A stretch of 64,000 nucleotides of DNA from Prunus persica. Taxonomy: Eukaryota; Streptophyta; Magnoliopsida; Rosales; Rosaceae. Of this stretch, positions 43,650 to 56,411 are shown piece by piece; position 1 is the stretch's first letter, and every line of letters begins with the position of its first letter. A model generated the notes under the pieces. It had not been told where the DNA came from, ran no database searches, and saw only the letters and a list, made by a program, of their open reading frames with translations. The position numbers were made by a program, and so were the translations under genes. The stretch lies in NCBI RefSeq assembly GCF_000346465.2, contig NC_034009.1, forward strand, positions 4,425,269 to 4,489,268. The letters run 5' to 3'.

Positions 43650-45110
43650 AATTAAAACTATAATTAAAGATATATAGCAAAGGAGAGAATGAGAATAATA
43701 CCTTGTTGGTGACAAAAGAAGATGAGAAGATGTTGTTGCCAAGTTACCCACCCAAGATAATAGAAGATGTAGCCAATAAGAGAGAAACTTGTTGTTGTCT
43801 GGTAGTGAAGAGAGAGAGAAACAAGAAGTGTAATTGCCAAAGAGAAGGAAAGAAAAGATGGGACCAAATGGATGGGCAACATATGAGTAGGGTTTGTTTT
43901 TAATTTTTTTTATTTTTGGACTAGGCTTATAACACGTAGGTTTTTTTTCATATAAAAAATTTTGGGCTGGGTAGGCACCCAGCCTACCCTGTGCACAGCC
44001 CGCTGCGACAAGCTATCAAATGTGATGTGAAACCCAAGCACCTCAATCCATGAACACTGTGCAGGGGTGGTTTTGTTTTCTGAACACAATAAGCATAATT
44101 AAGTACATTCATTAGAGAAATTTAGTAGTGTGCTCTCATGACTGAGAAATATAAACAGAGGTTAAATCATCTATCTACCAGAAAAAAAGCTAGTGAAACA
44201 CACAACTACAAGAAGCTTACCTAAAAATGGCATCATACTGCAGGCCGGTTTCTTGACATCTAAGCATTTAAACTAGGAAGTGTACCAGCTCAGCTTCAAA
44301 GTACACTTCTAAAAAAGCTGAGAGCAATTGTGTCATACTGATAAAAATTTCAAGGTTATGACAGAATTTACCCAGTGATAACAACAAGGATTCCACCATA
44401 AACTGCACAAACAGCAGTTGATGAGATTTGTTTAGCGCAACCCAACAAAAATGCATATCAACAAAATTTTCAAATGAAAAAGTAAAGGAACAAGCAGAGT
44501 TGCATACCTCTTGTCTGGTCATGCTATTTATTATTTGTTTCTTTGACACAAAGAACTTAACTTAGAAATTAAGAACCAAAACTAAATTAACAAGAACAAT
44601 GCTATAAAATTTAGAGAGGGAAAAGGGAACATGCAAAACAAAAACATCAAACCATATTTAAAAATAAAAATACACTGGCAATCAGCAGCACATCTAGAGA
44701 AAGCAAAACCAAGCAAGAAACTTGGGAAGACACACATAAAACCCAATAGTATATTTTTTCAGGTCGCTGTCAACAGAACAATAAAGGGAATTACAATTTA
44801 CACCGTGTAGCATGGTAGTTGTCAATACCTGAGAATATCCTCATAAAAATCATGGCGTTTGTTCAGTTCATCTACTGAAAGAGAAGCATATTTTAACTAA
44901 GACAATGTCTGTGAAAAATATTAGATTGGAAATAATAAAGAAATACTAAAAACTTACAAAAACCAAACGCATAGACCTTCAAAAATATTAGTTTTGCATA
45001 TTCCTTCCAACTCTGGGCAGCGACTAATTCGATGTCGTCTCTGCTCTGCACAGACCAACTCTGGCTGCTAAGCGGCCAATTTGTTTTTTCTAAAAATCAT
45101 CGGTGTTTTG
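43650..45110. other. intergenic with unassigned exon-like pieces (minus)
   Basis: On the minus strand there are splice-signal-bounded short segments, for example TTTCAG before a segment encoding DELNKRHDFYEDIL (about 44826-44872) followed by GGTATTG, and ATGACCAGACAAGAG before GGTATGC near 44508-44522. They could be remnants of one host gene, but the protein is not recognised and no continuous model is possible. Confidence 0.25.
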
Positions 45111-45116
45111 TTTTTA

Positions 45117-45810
45117 AAACAAGGTGTAGCCGGGCGGCTATACTACGGTTTTTATTTAAAAACTGGTATAGCCGTGCGGCTATACTATTTTTTACACGTG
45201 TGTGGGCACGCCAGGCGGGTGGTCCTTTTTTTATTGTTATATAGTAGTACGGCCGCGCGGCTATACTATTTTTTACACGCCGCAAAATGGGCGCTACGCG
45301 CCACCCCGGCTCTCCTTTTTTTTTAACATATAGGATAGCCGAACGGCTATACTAGGATTTTTTATATAATAAAAATAGTATAGCCGCGTGGTTACACTAC
45401 GTATTTACTGGAAGTATAGCCGGTCGGCTATACGGTTTTGACATGTGGCAAAGCGGGCTCAGGCGCAGGCGGGTCTTTTTTTATAAATAGTATAGCCGTG
45501 CGACTAGACTACGATTTTTATTATTAAAAAATCGTATAGCCGCGCGGCTATACACGGGATATATTTTTTAAAAAAAATAACAAAAGGTATAATTCTTTAC
45601 TGGGGTCCTTGTTTATATAAATAGTATAGCCGATTGGCTGTACTCTTTACATAAATTGATTTATTTACAAATTTCTCTCTTCAATAACTGCTTTAGAGAT
45701 GTCAAAACTAGCAAATTAATATCTATAAAGTATAAACTAATGCAACTAGTAGGGTCATTTTTTTTTTTCAAATAAATAGTATAGCCGTGCGGCTATGGGA
45801 GTATATTTCT
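45117..45810 (-). repeat. diverged single copy of the palindromic array unit, inverted
   Basis: About ten degenerate hairpins of the TATAGCCG/CGGCTATA type lie between 45123 and 45800. Around 45700-45755, ACTAGCAAATTAATATCTAT and TAAACTAATGCAACT are the reverse complement of the conserved tail of the left-hand tandem array. It is therefore an older, inverted relative of that unit, ending about 280 bp before the SPH gene at 46087. Short ORFs over it are artefacts of the hairpins. Confidence 0.8.
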
Positions 45811-46086
45811 CCTTGATTAAAAAAAAAAAAATTTAAAACTGTGGCAGTACATTTTTTACTTAAAATAACTTGTAAAATGGTATGGCATCCACCATATATC
45901 GGAAAATAAAGACATTTACTCCCATCCCCTAGGTTATTTTTAGTTATTTGCCTCTATTCATGGTACTCTAATACGTAATTTTAGACGTTTTCTTTCATAA
46001 TTGAACTCTCTCTTGCCTATAAATAAATATATAGGCAGCACCCCTCAAACTCAAGGCCTCTCTCTCACATCCAAACACACAGAGAC

Positions 46087-46494
46087 ATGAAGCAAACGAT
46101 AATATTGTTGGTTTTTGCACTCAGTATCACCACCATCTGTGAGGCTTATTCTTTTTTTGTTTCAACGGACGTAAAAATTATCAACGCTTTGGGCCCACAG
46201 ACGGATCTGAACGTTCATTGTAGATCTAAGAATGATGATATAGGGTTGCACAATCTCCACCATGAAGACAACTTCCAGTTTCATTTCAGACCAAACTATT
46301 GGAGGAGCACCAAATTCTACTGCAGCTTCAAATGGTCCGACCAATTTCATTGGTTTGACATTTTCATACACAACAGGGACGATTGCAAGCATTGTACATG
46401 GATGATCAAATCCGGAGGGCCATGCAGGTACAATGATGAAACTGAAAGTTTCGACAAATGCTACCTTTGGAACGACAAGGGAGACTCAAATTGA
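46087..46494 (+). CDS. S-protein homologue (SPH) 9, six-cysteine type
   Basis: A 135-residue S1-family protein. Signal peptide MKQTIILLVFALSITTICEA. Landmarks: STDVKIINALGP, VHCRSKNDDIG, STKFYCSFKW, FHWFDIFIHNRDDCKHCTW, MIKSGGPCRYND and KCYLWND. Six cysteines with an intact CxxC and no N-terminal cysteine, so it groups with 30426 in layout. It differs from all others in WRSTKF instead of WGTTQF and in a charged GDSN tail. TATAAAT at 46018-46024. Most diverged member of the cluster and nearest the conserved genes. Confidence 0.93.
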   Translation: MKQTIILLVFALSITTICEAYSFFVSTDVKIINALGPQTDLNVHCRSKNDDIGLHNLHHEDNFQFHFRPNYWRSTKFYCSFKWSDQFHWFDIFIHNRDDCKHCTWMIKSGGPCRYNDETESFDKCYLWNDKGDSN

Positions 46495-47153
46495 GAGGCA
46501 TATGACATCAAAGTTTTATCAAGGGTTGCTTCAAGTTTTGTTCTAGTCTTCTTGTTCTTAGCATCTCACCAACCTGATTTTTGCACTACTGGTTGACCCG
46601 GGTTGTGAATACGGTTATCGGTAAACGGTTGACTGACCGGTAGAGCAAAAAATCACGTATGTGCATTCACACCTGAAGCAAACTCTAGTTCAGATGAGTA
46701 TGTATAGGAGGGAAGGCAAGGACTAGACATACAGAAGGTCCTAGAGCAATGGTTTCAGTTATCATCATGATGAAGATTGGAACCAACACTATATTTAATG
46801 TTTTGTTTGCCAAGACAAGAAGCTTTAAAACTATTTAAGTCAGGTAGAGCATCAACCTAATCCCTTCCAAAATTGTTATCTTGCTCTTGTAAATCATCAG
46901 CCTAATATTCAGTAATGCAAAATAGATACACGAGGATAAGCAATTTAATAAATAAGAGAACTTGCATAAGTATCTTCATAAATTAGAGCATGTTACCTAT
47001 AATACATCCACGACTAAATAAGAAAAGCGTACCCTTATAGTAAAACAAGGTGGCGAGTTGCGACGAAAACGGATCGATTCTACAAATTTCTTGTGTTGGT
47101 CCAAATGGAAAACAAAACAAAATAACAGCAGAAAACTTTCAAGAATTCAAATG
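46495..47153. other. intergenic, no gene recognised
   Basis: 3' flank of SPH9 (CAAGGGTTGCTTCAAGTT as in the flank of 30426) followed by unremarkable sequence that probably includes the prefoldin 3' untranslated region. Confidence 0.5.
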
Positions 47154-49586
47154 TTACATTACACTCATGGACATTATCTGACGAGCAAGACCTGGATCTT
47201 GGTTCAACAGCTCCCTCAAGTTGTTCTCCACCTCTGCAACCTGTTTCTCGATATATTCCTTTGAGATCTGTCCAAAGCACAAAAGAATCAATTTTACTTT
47301 GGCCGAAGTCCAGAAGAGAAAATGTTTCATCTTAAAAGTACCATGTAAACATGATCTTCACATTATTTTTCTTCAGAAACAGAAGGATTTATTTTATTTT
47401 ATCCATAAAGATTAAAAGTACAAACATAGGATAAGCTACACTAGAACACATGCAATGTCTCCACCAACCAGCAACTAACAACAAAAACGTCTAAAACAAA
47501 CTCAAAAGCATTTCATAACAGCTCAGCTAACAAATAAAAGTTATGAGACTGCCGCCTTCCACTCTGCATGAATATGAAAAAATAGAAAATCCCAGCGAAT
47601 TGAAGCCTACAATGATGCCAAAAAGCACATTATCCCACAAACGCTCCACTTCCTCACCCCTATAACTTTCCGAAAAAATGTGTTTCATTTAATTTATAGC
47701 CATTGCACAACAATTCCACAAAGTTCTTGCTCTTTTCCCCTCTCCAAAAGCAAAATGTTTTTTTTTTTTTCCACAAACAAAGAAATGCAGAAATTTGGGA
47801 ATCACCCACAACACAAGTCATGAACCTCATCTTGACTTAAGCCTCAAATCTATGCTTGATTAACTAACGAAAATTATCGATAGGTTGGACTGGCACTTTT
47901 GAGGTGAAGACAAGTCAGGGGGGAAGGATTAGCACAGTTCAGCTCACTCGTAAAAAGAAGTGTTTTTTTGGCATTTCCTACAATTTTGAAATTAAAAATT
48001 AAAAATTTAAGACAATGGAATACTACTTTATTAGGAGCCTTATCTCTCAAAATTAGTTCAATAATTTGAACCTCTCTATCATAAATAGGATAAAATTATC
48101 TTCTTAAGCCTTACAACCCAAGTAGTTGTTTTGGTTAAATCTGACAAACAAAGCTGTAGAGTTGTATCAGTTAAAAAATCTCCACCTTCCTAAAACGACA
48201 AAGATTAGTACTAGATGTCCACGTCTTAGGGATTGAAAAATTTTCTTAAAAGTGCAAGGCAATATTTTTCCATCTACAAATTTGGAAAATTGTATTTAGA
48301 CACATTCTTAGGGACATAATTATAACAATGTTCCCACTCTTTCCTAGTTATTGCATCAGTCTTCTGTTCACTGTCATGACTAACAATATTATATAAAGAT
48401 TCATAGCAAATCCTTCTAAGGTTTTTACTTTCACATGTCTCAACTTGACAGATTCAACTGAAACAAAGTCTAACAATGTAAAAGAAAGTTACGAAAAACT
48501 AAAAATTCAAGATTATGGGATATTAAAAGGTTTTTTATTTTTTGGTTACTTGATATTAAAAGGATTATAAGTTGTCAGTGGAGTCTGGAGAATACAAAAA
48601 AGAACTCGTCAAGGTAATAAGTTTGGATACTGGGGCTACGGATGAGGTAGAGCTGGTTTCTTCAAGTCCATGCACATATGGCGGCATATTTTGAATTTTA
48701 TAAATGAAACAAATTTTATCGAGTATTAAACATCTAAACTTTCTAGAGGTATCTCTAAGAAGGTTAATTGAATATATTTACTTTGTTCCACAAAGAAACA
48801 GAACAAATGGTGTAAACACACTACAAAGAACGAAAAGAGACCATCATAATTCACAAGAGAGTGGAGATAGACCTGCAGTGAGGCAATTGCACTCTCACTG
48901 TCCTTGAGCTTCTGTTCCTGTTCATTCACCAACACTGACTTGGGCTCTAAAACAAACCTGGCCACCATGAGCAACGAGTTTATCAGAGTATGTCATATAT
49001 GTATCGGGCAACTCATAAATCAACAAGACCTGAATTCCATCTAATTTTCATGCTTAAAAGAGGCAATGCAGAACTCACGTTCTCCCTGCAAAACAGATTA
49101 AAACCCAAAAAAAATTATCAAAATTAAATCCCAACATCCCAAAAGAAAATGGGTCCTTTTCTCAAATTAAATTTGACAATTGAGGCAATGGGTTGATTGA
49201 AATGAAGTACCTATAGATTTGTAAGTATTTGCATCATCAGATAAAGGCCGCAGCTCCTCCAGGGTTAGAAAAGCACGCTTCTTTTCTCCTTCTTTGTTCC
49301 TCATCTGCGTCTGCACCTGAAACCCATCTCAATTCTCACTGGATAAGTTAACTTTTTCATCATGTATATTTATATTGACATTAATCATATACATAAATAA
49401 ATAAATAAATAAATAAGGTAAAGACCTGCTTCAGTTTCGCCGTGAGCTCAATCATGCGACCTTGAATCTCAAAGAATGCCTATAAAAATTTGATTATATT
49501 GGTAACTAGCAGCAACCGAGAGAATATGGAAAATCAAGAGACAAAGAGAAAGAAGGACTTACAGCTCTGTTGGCTTCGTCGGCCAT
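47154..49586 (-). CDS. PFD1: prefoldin subunit 1
   Basis: A spliced gene for a 129-residue prefoldin beta-type subunit, part of the hexameric cytosolic chaperone that passes actin and tubulin to CCT. Exons on the minus strand: 49563-49586, 49426-49479, 49211-49316, 49079-49085, 48873-48957 and 47154-47267, all GT-AG. The protein starts MADEANRAFFEIQGRMIEL, continues KKRAFLTLEELRPL, YKSIGRTFVLEPKSVL and KDSESAIASLQ, and ends IMSMSVM. N- and C-terminal helices flank a beta hairpin around YKSIGRTFVLEPK, as in the family. The fourth exon is only 7 nt and is needed to join SIG to TFVLEPK in frame. Length matches plant prefoldin 1. Ends and splice sites were placed by hand. Confidence 0.93.
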
Positions 49587-51814
49587 TTTCACAAGATTGA
49601 TTCTTTCGACCTATTGCTCGCAGAGCTTGAGGGATGCTGAAATCTGAACTCGTCAGTGACTTGGCATGGGTTTTTGGGTATTGGGTCGGGTTTGGCCCTC
49701 AAAAGCCCAAATTATTAATTAAGCCCAGTAATTCTTAGATAGTGGGTCGGGTTTGTTATTTATTTATTTATTCAACATGCAACCAAACACGCATTCTGTT
49801 CTTGCATTTATTTACCCAATAATCAAGCATCCATATCAATATTATAAAATAATGAAACGTGGAACAATGTTATTGGTGGTAAAAATGAGAACGTCCTAAT
49901 TACTATGCTCTTTTAATCATGTTAGTGATTACAGGAATGATGTAATTGTCCTTGATCACATATGATTGATTGGTCAATGAAATAATTATACATACGTTCT
50001 TTTAATCATGTGAGTGATTAGAGGAGTTTAGAACCATAATCAAGTAATTCTCCTAAATCACATATGATTGATTGGTTAATGACCAACTATGCAAACATAT
50101 TATAGACCGAGCAAAATTTCTTTTTGCACCGTGAAACCCATTTTTACCCTCGCACCACCATCGCCAGCCTCCCCTATCGCCCATGCCATCACTCTCATCC
50201 TATCTAATAGCATTTCCACTCATTCTTTTTTGTCATGGCAAAAAGGGACCTAGGCTTCAAAAACAACACACACCAAGGAAAAATTGTTATGGCAAGAAGT
50301 GGGCCTCATGAAACTGGGCAAGACTTTCTTGGGTTGCTGCTGACGTCATGCTGACCTAGCCATGCTCTTCATTTCCCACACCAAAATTCATACAAATTCA
50401 TCTCCTCATGTCTCATGTGAATATTGGTTGCCATGGTAATAGGTGGGAATGCATGAAAAAACAAAAAAAAAACTAGGGTATACACTATTTATATAACTGC
50501 CCTTGTCTTCATTTACCTTTTACCATGGCAGATGAGTAGAAGTGCTCTGAGATGGGAAATGAGACTCACATTACTTACTATACAAATTAAGTAAGCTTAG
50601 AAACTATGATTGTGGGGTGTCACATTACTTAGTATACAAATTTAGTAGATTTAGCAATTATCATTGTGGGGTCTAGATGTCCAATAAACAATGACAAGTC
50701 GTCTCCAATTAGATGTAGCAAACAAGGTAAAAAGGAATATGCTAAACAAACACTTGAGTCCAAAAACAAGGAAAGTGACATGTTAGCTGATCCGCCTAAA
50801 TGTTTTTTTTTTTTTTTTCTGGGAAGTCTTTTGGTAATTGTGGTTTAGACTTCTTTTTTTTTTTCGTTTTGGTCATAGTGGTTTAGACTTTGAGGACTAC
50901 GAAGTCTTAAAAAAAAAAGAAACATTATTGCGTTCAGTGTGTATTGTTTAAAATTAGTGTCTTCCTCAAGACCAAAAGTAAATAAAATTAGTGCCTTTTT
51001 TCCACACCAAAAATAAAAATTAGTTTTTTTTCTACACCAAAAGAAAAAAAAAATTAGTGTATTTTCAACGAGACTAGTTCCTTGTTTGGTCTGACAAAGA
51101 CTTGGGAAAAATAATAGAATGATAGAATGTGCAAGTGGCTGAACGGAGTGGCAATAAAAAACGTACCAAAAGACCAAAAATACTCATAATTCCCTCTTTG
51201 AATTTTGATTGACAATTTGACACAGCCAATAAAACCCCTCAAAAAACCAAAAATCCCAACTTCCAAGATTTTTTTTAGCGGAAACAGAGCAAGGCACACA
51301 GAGATTTCTGAGAAAGGAAAGCAAAGACCAAAGAAGCCATTGGATTTGAAGATTGAGCCAAGAAAGGTTTTGGGTTACGTCTGGTTTGGCGCTTTCTTCG
51401 CCCCAATGCCCTCAACCTTAACCAAACAACTGGACGAAATCTCTCTCTCTCTTCGAAAAAATAACTTACCTTCTCTCCATTTTACTACTTTCTCTCTCTT
51501 CCCTTTATTTATCTTCTCTTTTATTCTAACTTTGAGTGGCTTTCTGGTAGCCCAAAACGAAACAAAAACAGATACACAAAAATTTTCCTCCGTTTCCCGG
51601 CGACCCACATCGGAAGTTCACATCTTTGCTCCGACCCAGATCGAATCCGGACCCGAATACCAAGCCACCAACCCCGCATTGACAATTGCGATGAACCCAC
51701 AATAGAAATGCATGTGGGTCATTAAGCGTGTCAGTTGTCAATGATAAAAGTTGGAGGAAGTGGTTGAAATGTAAAGCCGGATTCGGGTGCGGATACGGGT
51801 TTGTTTTCAGATTC
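49587..51814. other. shared upstream region of PFD1 and PBL17-like gene, with small tandem repeats
   Basis: The two genes are divergently transcribed from this region. A direct repeat of about 110 bp spans 49900-50090 (TTTTAATCATG...CACATATGATTGATTGGT twice), and one of about 57 bp spans 50567-50672 (CACATTACTTA.TATACAAATT twice). 51200-51814 is pyrimidine-rich, as kinase leaders often are. A 166-codon frame at 51205-51705 has no family likeness and is taken as leader or promoter sequence. Confidence 0.6.
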
Positions 51815-54800
51815 ATGGGGATTTGTTTCAGTTCTGAAAAGCAGCAGCATTCCAATTGTAATCAGACGAGCCCACCAGGTATTATATCATGTATGAATAT
51901 ATTTTGCCTCACATTTAATTATGCATTAATTTCCTATCAAATAAATGATTAAAATGGGTAATCATTAATCTGTATCTAATGTTTCTTATTAGCTTTGAAT
52001 GCATTTGGAGTTTTGGGACCTTTTATTTCGATTAATAAAATTTGTGATCTTATGTTGGTTTCCTTCCAAATGTATGATCACAATGGAAATTATGCGCAGT
52101 TATGGGGGAAGGGAAAAAATTGGGTGTTCTTGCATCATATCTTCTGAAAAATCAAAGTTGTCAGTTTTTACCTTTTGTCATTTGTCACATTTTCTAACCA
52201 GGTGACTGGATTTGAAGCATTTATTGGAGTTTGTATATGTGAGTAAATGTGTGCCACACATAGTTTTTTTTTTTGGTGGACATCTTTGATGTTGGAGTAC
52301 ATTTTATTTTTTTCTTAGTGGTGTGCTTCCGAAGGCATTAAGTTTTGATACATGAAATTAGCAGGTTGTTGAATTTCTTTTGTACTTCTTAAATATAGTT
52401 CTGATAAATGTGAATGTTTATGACAGTTATTTTATAGCATTCTATGAATTTATTGCGGCCAATATGTTTCTGTTCTTCAGTTTCGATATTTTCAACTTTT
52501 TAAATGGTGTGTTGTGGTTGCTGAATACCGGTTATTATAATGAATTTTCATGAGAGTATTGTTGAGAAGCAACCAGCAAGAAACATATTCTTTCTATGGT
52601 AGGCTAGTGGCTAATTTTAAAAATTAGTGATGGGAGCATTTTTGGAAGTAATGGTTAACTGATAACATAACTTCTCTCTTTTTCTTGTGAAAAAATTTAA
52701 ATGCAGTAGGACATGGCTCTGCTGCATGTCCAACTCCCGATAAAAGTGCAATCAACACTCCTTTGGCTTCCAAGAATGTCAAGGACCTACGGCAAAGTCC
52801 CGGATATATCAATGTCAGCATCTTTACTTACGATGAGATGAGTTTGGCCACAAAACGTTTCCGGCCAGAGCTAATTCTTGGTGAGGGTGGGTTCGGTGTT
52901 GTATATAAAGGAGTTGTTGATGACACCGTGAGGACAGGTTACAAGACCACACAAGTTGCCATCAAGGAGCTTAATCGAGAAGGGTACCAAGGTGATAGGG
53001 AATGGCTGGTATTTGACTTATCTTTCCCTTTTATCTTATTTATTTTCTTAGAAATGAGGCTTTACTATATTCAATTTGTATACTTTACTCCATTCTGATA
53101 AAGAAGATAAATTGTTGTAATCAGAACATAGTAGAGGGAGGTTCTAGTGCCGATTCTGCCCAATGTTGATGCTGACAGAATGGTCTGTTAGATTGAAAGC
53201 TTTGGTAAATCCATTCCATATTTTATGTTCTCTTGCTGTGCAAGACAGTTTTTTATACTGTTCTTGACTTATGAAGAAGCTCCATCAGAAATAGCTTAAC
53301 TATCTCTCAACTGTTGATGCCCTTGGAAAGTAATGAGGGCTATCTTGTTACGGACCGTAGCATTCATACAAGTTGTATTGCAAATAGACATTTCCCCAAG
53401 CTGTCCCTTTTTTCTTTCCTTGTCTCCTTTTATGGTCATGGTAGGATAATGCATACACTAGTGTTCTAGTAGCTTTTAGAATTAGTTATTCGTTAACATT
53501 CCTTTTGGAGACATCAAAAATGGAATGCATGTATTCAGTGCAACATGTTTTTCAGTGGTGATTAGGGGAAAAATTAAATGATAGATTTCTTAATCGAATT
53601 TATTCCAGCATCGTTTAGAATCCATTATTCATTAAAATTCCTTTTGGAGACATCAAAAGCCAACGGCATATGTGTGTGGTGCAACATTTTTATAATGAAT
53701 AGTGTATTGGTAATTAGGAGCCAAAATCAAAGAACAGATTTGAAGTACGAAGTTGATTTTTAATTTCCTATATCAAGGATCTTCTGGAAGAGAAACAAAA
53801 TTGGAAAATCATGGCCTATGGGATTTAGAAATGAATACTGTAACTTCTGTTTTAGCAATGATAAATTGATAACTGACATGGACAGTAAGACATTGATCTA
53901 ACATGTATGATAGATGGTGTTTCTTGCTTAAACAGGTAGTTGTCTCTCAACAATTCCTAGTTCACCAAACTGGAAAACCATGTCCAATCGGTGGCATTTG
54001 GCATAATTTATCATCAGATTACTTTGTTTTTCTTTTTAATTTGCTAATAAACTAAGCCTTCTTCCGGGGTGTTTGCATGTATAGTGGAGATTAATTTGTA
54101 TCCTTCTGTCATGCATTATTTTTCTTGCAGGCAGAAGTTAACTATCTAGGTCAGCTTAGTCACCCTAATCTTGTGAAGCTGATTGGCTACTGCTGTGAGG
54201 ATGAGCACCGGCTACTGGTCTATGAATACATGGCAAGTGGCAGCCTGGAAAAACATCTATTTCGCAGTAAGTGTTTTATGCCATCAGAAATATATGGGAT
54301 TTTGAGAAAATGATGTTTTAGGTGAAGCCAATTTATAGGACTTTTAGATTAATGCCATTTATTGCAATAATGGATGATGGAGTCAAAGTATCACGAGTTC
54401 TATTTTTATTGTTTATCATCCCCTTGCACTTTTAATCTCAAGAATGTTAAAAGCCATTCATCTAGCTTGACTTTGATTGTTATATACAGTCCAGAGCAAA
54501 ATTTTCTTTTTCTTTTTATTTTTCTCCCAAGATTTTCTTAGCTATGTATAGGGTTTGAAGGCTTTTCAAGTTCTTATGAAAACTGTCTTTCTAATAATAA
54601 ACAAGAAGGTGGTCAAGTGAAGGTGAAATAAAGTACTCAATTATGCATGTGATTTTACTTATTTTTGGATGCATGTGATTTTACTTATTTTTGGACAAAT
54701 GTACAAGTAAACTGCATTTATCAGTGTAAAAATGTGTTACAGTTTAGAATACTTAGAAACTTAACACTTGTGTGTGGAAATTTGACTTTTATTAGATACG

Positions 54801-56411
54801 AACAAGCATTTCTTCTAGTTGTTCATCTTAATCATCTGAAATGTTATGGACCATTGTTTATATAAAATATATGCCTGCAGGAAGTGTACATGTAGACTGT
54901 ATGCAGATATTAAACTTCCCCAAACTGCATATTGATCCACCAACAGTCTATTGCAACAACAGTCAATTGAGTGTTCTGGTGGATACTTTTGACACATCAA
55001 AAACATTGTGCCCCGTTTGGTTAACACCGTAATCATTTCTTTTATTTTGGGTGGTAGGAGTGGGCTGTACGCTTACATGGTCAAGAAGAATGAAGATTGC
55101 TTTAGATGCTGCAAAAGGGCTTGCTTTTCTTCATGGTGCAGAGCGACCAATCATTTACCGTGACTTTAAGACATCAAATATTTTGTTGGATGGGGTTAGT
55201 TGTCTTCTTTTTGTTATCTTTTATATTGCACTTATTACCATTGAGCATCTTATTGGAGGTGCTGTCAGAAAAAAAAAAAAATTTTCAAATATTTCAGAAG
55301 TCTAATTTCACAAATGAAACCCAAACCAGAAGATGAAGTGCACACAAATGCTTCTTGTCATGATTCTTTGTCCATTTCTGGACAAATATTGGTATTTTTT
55401 TAATGAAATTTGTATGTTCTGGCATATGAGTGATTACTTCTGGGGAAGTTAGGTTGGTTTATGTTGCTGAAAATCAAACGATAACATGCAGGATTTTAAT
55501 GCAAAACTTTCGGACTTCGGCCTTGCAAAGGAAGGGCCTATGGGAGACCAAACCCATGTTTCAACAAGAGTGATGGGCACATATGGATATGCTGCACCTG
55601 AGTATGTAATGACTGGTGAGTTGTTTCATAACTATGTCGCCGAGTCATATCATAAAACATTATGCTTTTTCTTTTTCCTCGATACAGATTGACAAATGCT
55701 TTCTGTTGCCAAGCGAAGAGATTATTTTGATGTTTATTAATCATATATCAACTTGGTTTTTCAATAGCAGTGCACCTAAAGTAATTTTGTATAATTCCTT
55801 TCTCATTATTGGCAATGTTTACATCATAGATTGGTAGGTTAGACCTTAGTAATCCATCACTGAGTATTAAGTTGATCCAAACAGGGCATCTAACTGCTCG
55901 AAGTGATGTTTATGGATTTGGAGTGGTGCTACTTGAGCTGCTCATTGGACGAAGAGCAATGGATAAGAGCAGGCCCAGCCGAGAACACAACCTGGTTGAG
56001 TGGGCTCGTCCACTCTTGAACCACAATAAGAAGCTTCTGAGGATTGTAGACCCTAGGTTGGAAGGGCAGTACTCATTTAAAACTGCAATGAAGGTGGCCC
56101 AGTTGGCATATCAATGCCTTAGCCAAAACCCAAAAGGGAGGCCCCTTATGAGCCAGGTGGTTGACATCCTCGAGACTCTTCAGTCATCAGGAAACCACGA
56201 ACTTCAAAGCGGAGATGGTGCTGTAACTCTTTATGAGGCTCCCAAGGGAACAATTGGAAGTCCTGCTAAGAAGAGAAGCCAGAACAGAAGAGACGGTGAA
56301 AGGGGAGGAGAGGCGCATAGCAATCCGGGAAATGGAAGGAGCAAGAGTGAGCCTATGAATGATTTCGATCGTAATAACTTGTCTCCAAATTTTGTGTCGC
56401 ATGAAAAGTAG
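51815..56411 (+). CDS. PBL17-like receptor-like cytoplasmic kinase (RLCK VII)
   Basis: A 429-residue protein from six exons: 51815-51878, 52707-53008, 54131-54266, 55058-55194, 55492-55615 and 55885-56411 (all GT-AG). MGICFSS at the N terminus is a myristoylation plus palmitoylation signal, so plasma membrane attachment is expected. Kinase landmarks: glycine loop [11 protein letters not shown] (from residue 80), VAIKE with K108, [12 protein letters not shown] with catalytic D203, DFG at 221-223, and [15 protein letters not shown] ahead of subdomain IX. Tyrosine replacing histidine in the HRD motif is normal for RLCK VII. The basic C-terminal tail is rich in R, S and G. From memory it most resembles Arabidopsis PBL17 (At2g07180). 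Such kinases relay signals from surface receptors in immunity and development. The start is fixed by the lipidation motif. Confidence 0.93.

Noticed and set aside
44121..44130. TTTAGTAGTG as right end of the CACTA element at 42176
   Set aside because: No subterminal repeats precede it and the 3-bp flanks (CGT and TGC) do not match.
45032..45326. Overlapping frames of 62-81 codons
   Set aside because: Produced by the repeated TATAGCCG hairpins; translations are simple repeats such as AVRLYYF and IAARLY.
51205..51705. 166-codon open frame upstream of the PBL17-like gene
   Set aside because: Low-complexity, no family likeness, and located in the expected promoter or leader of the kinase gene.
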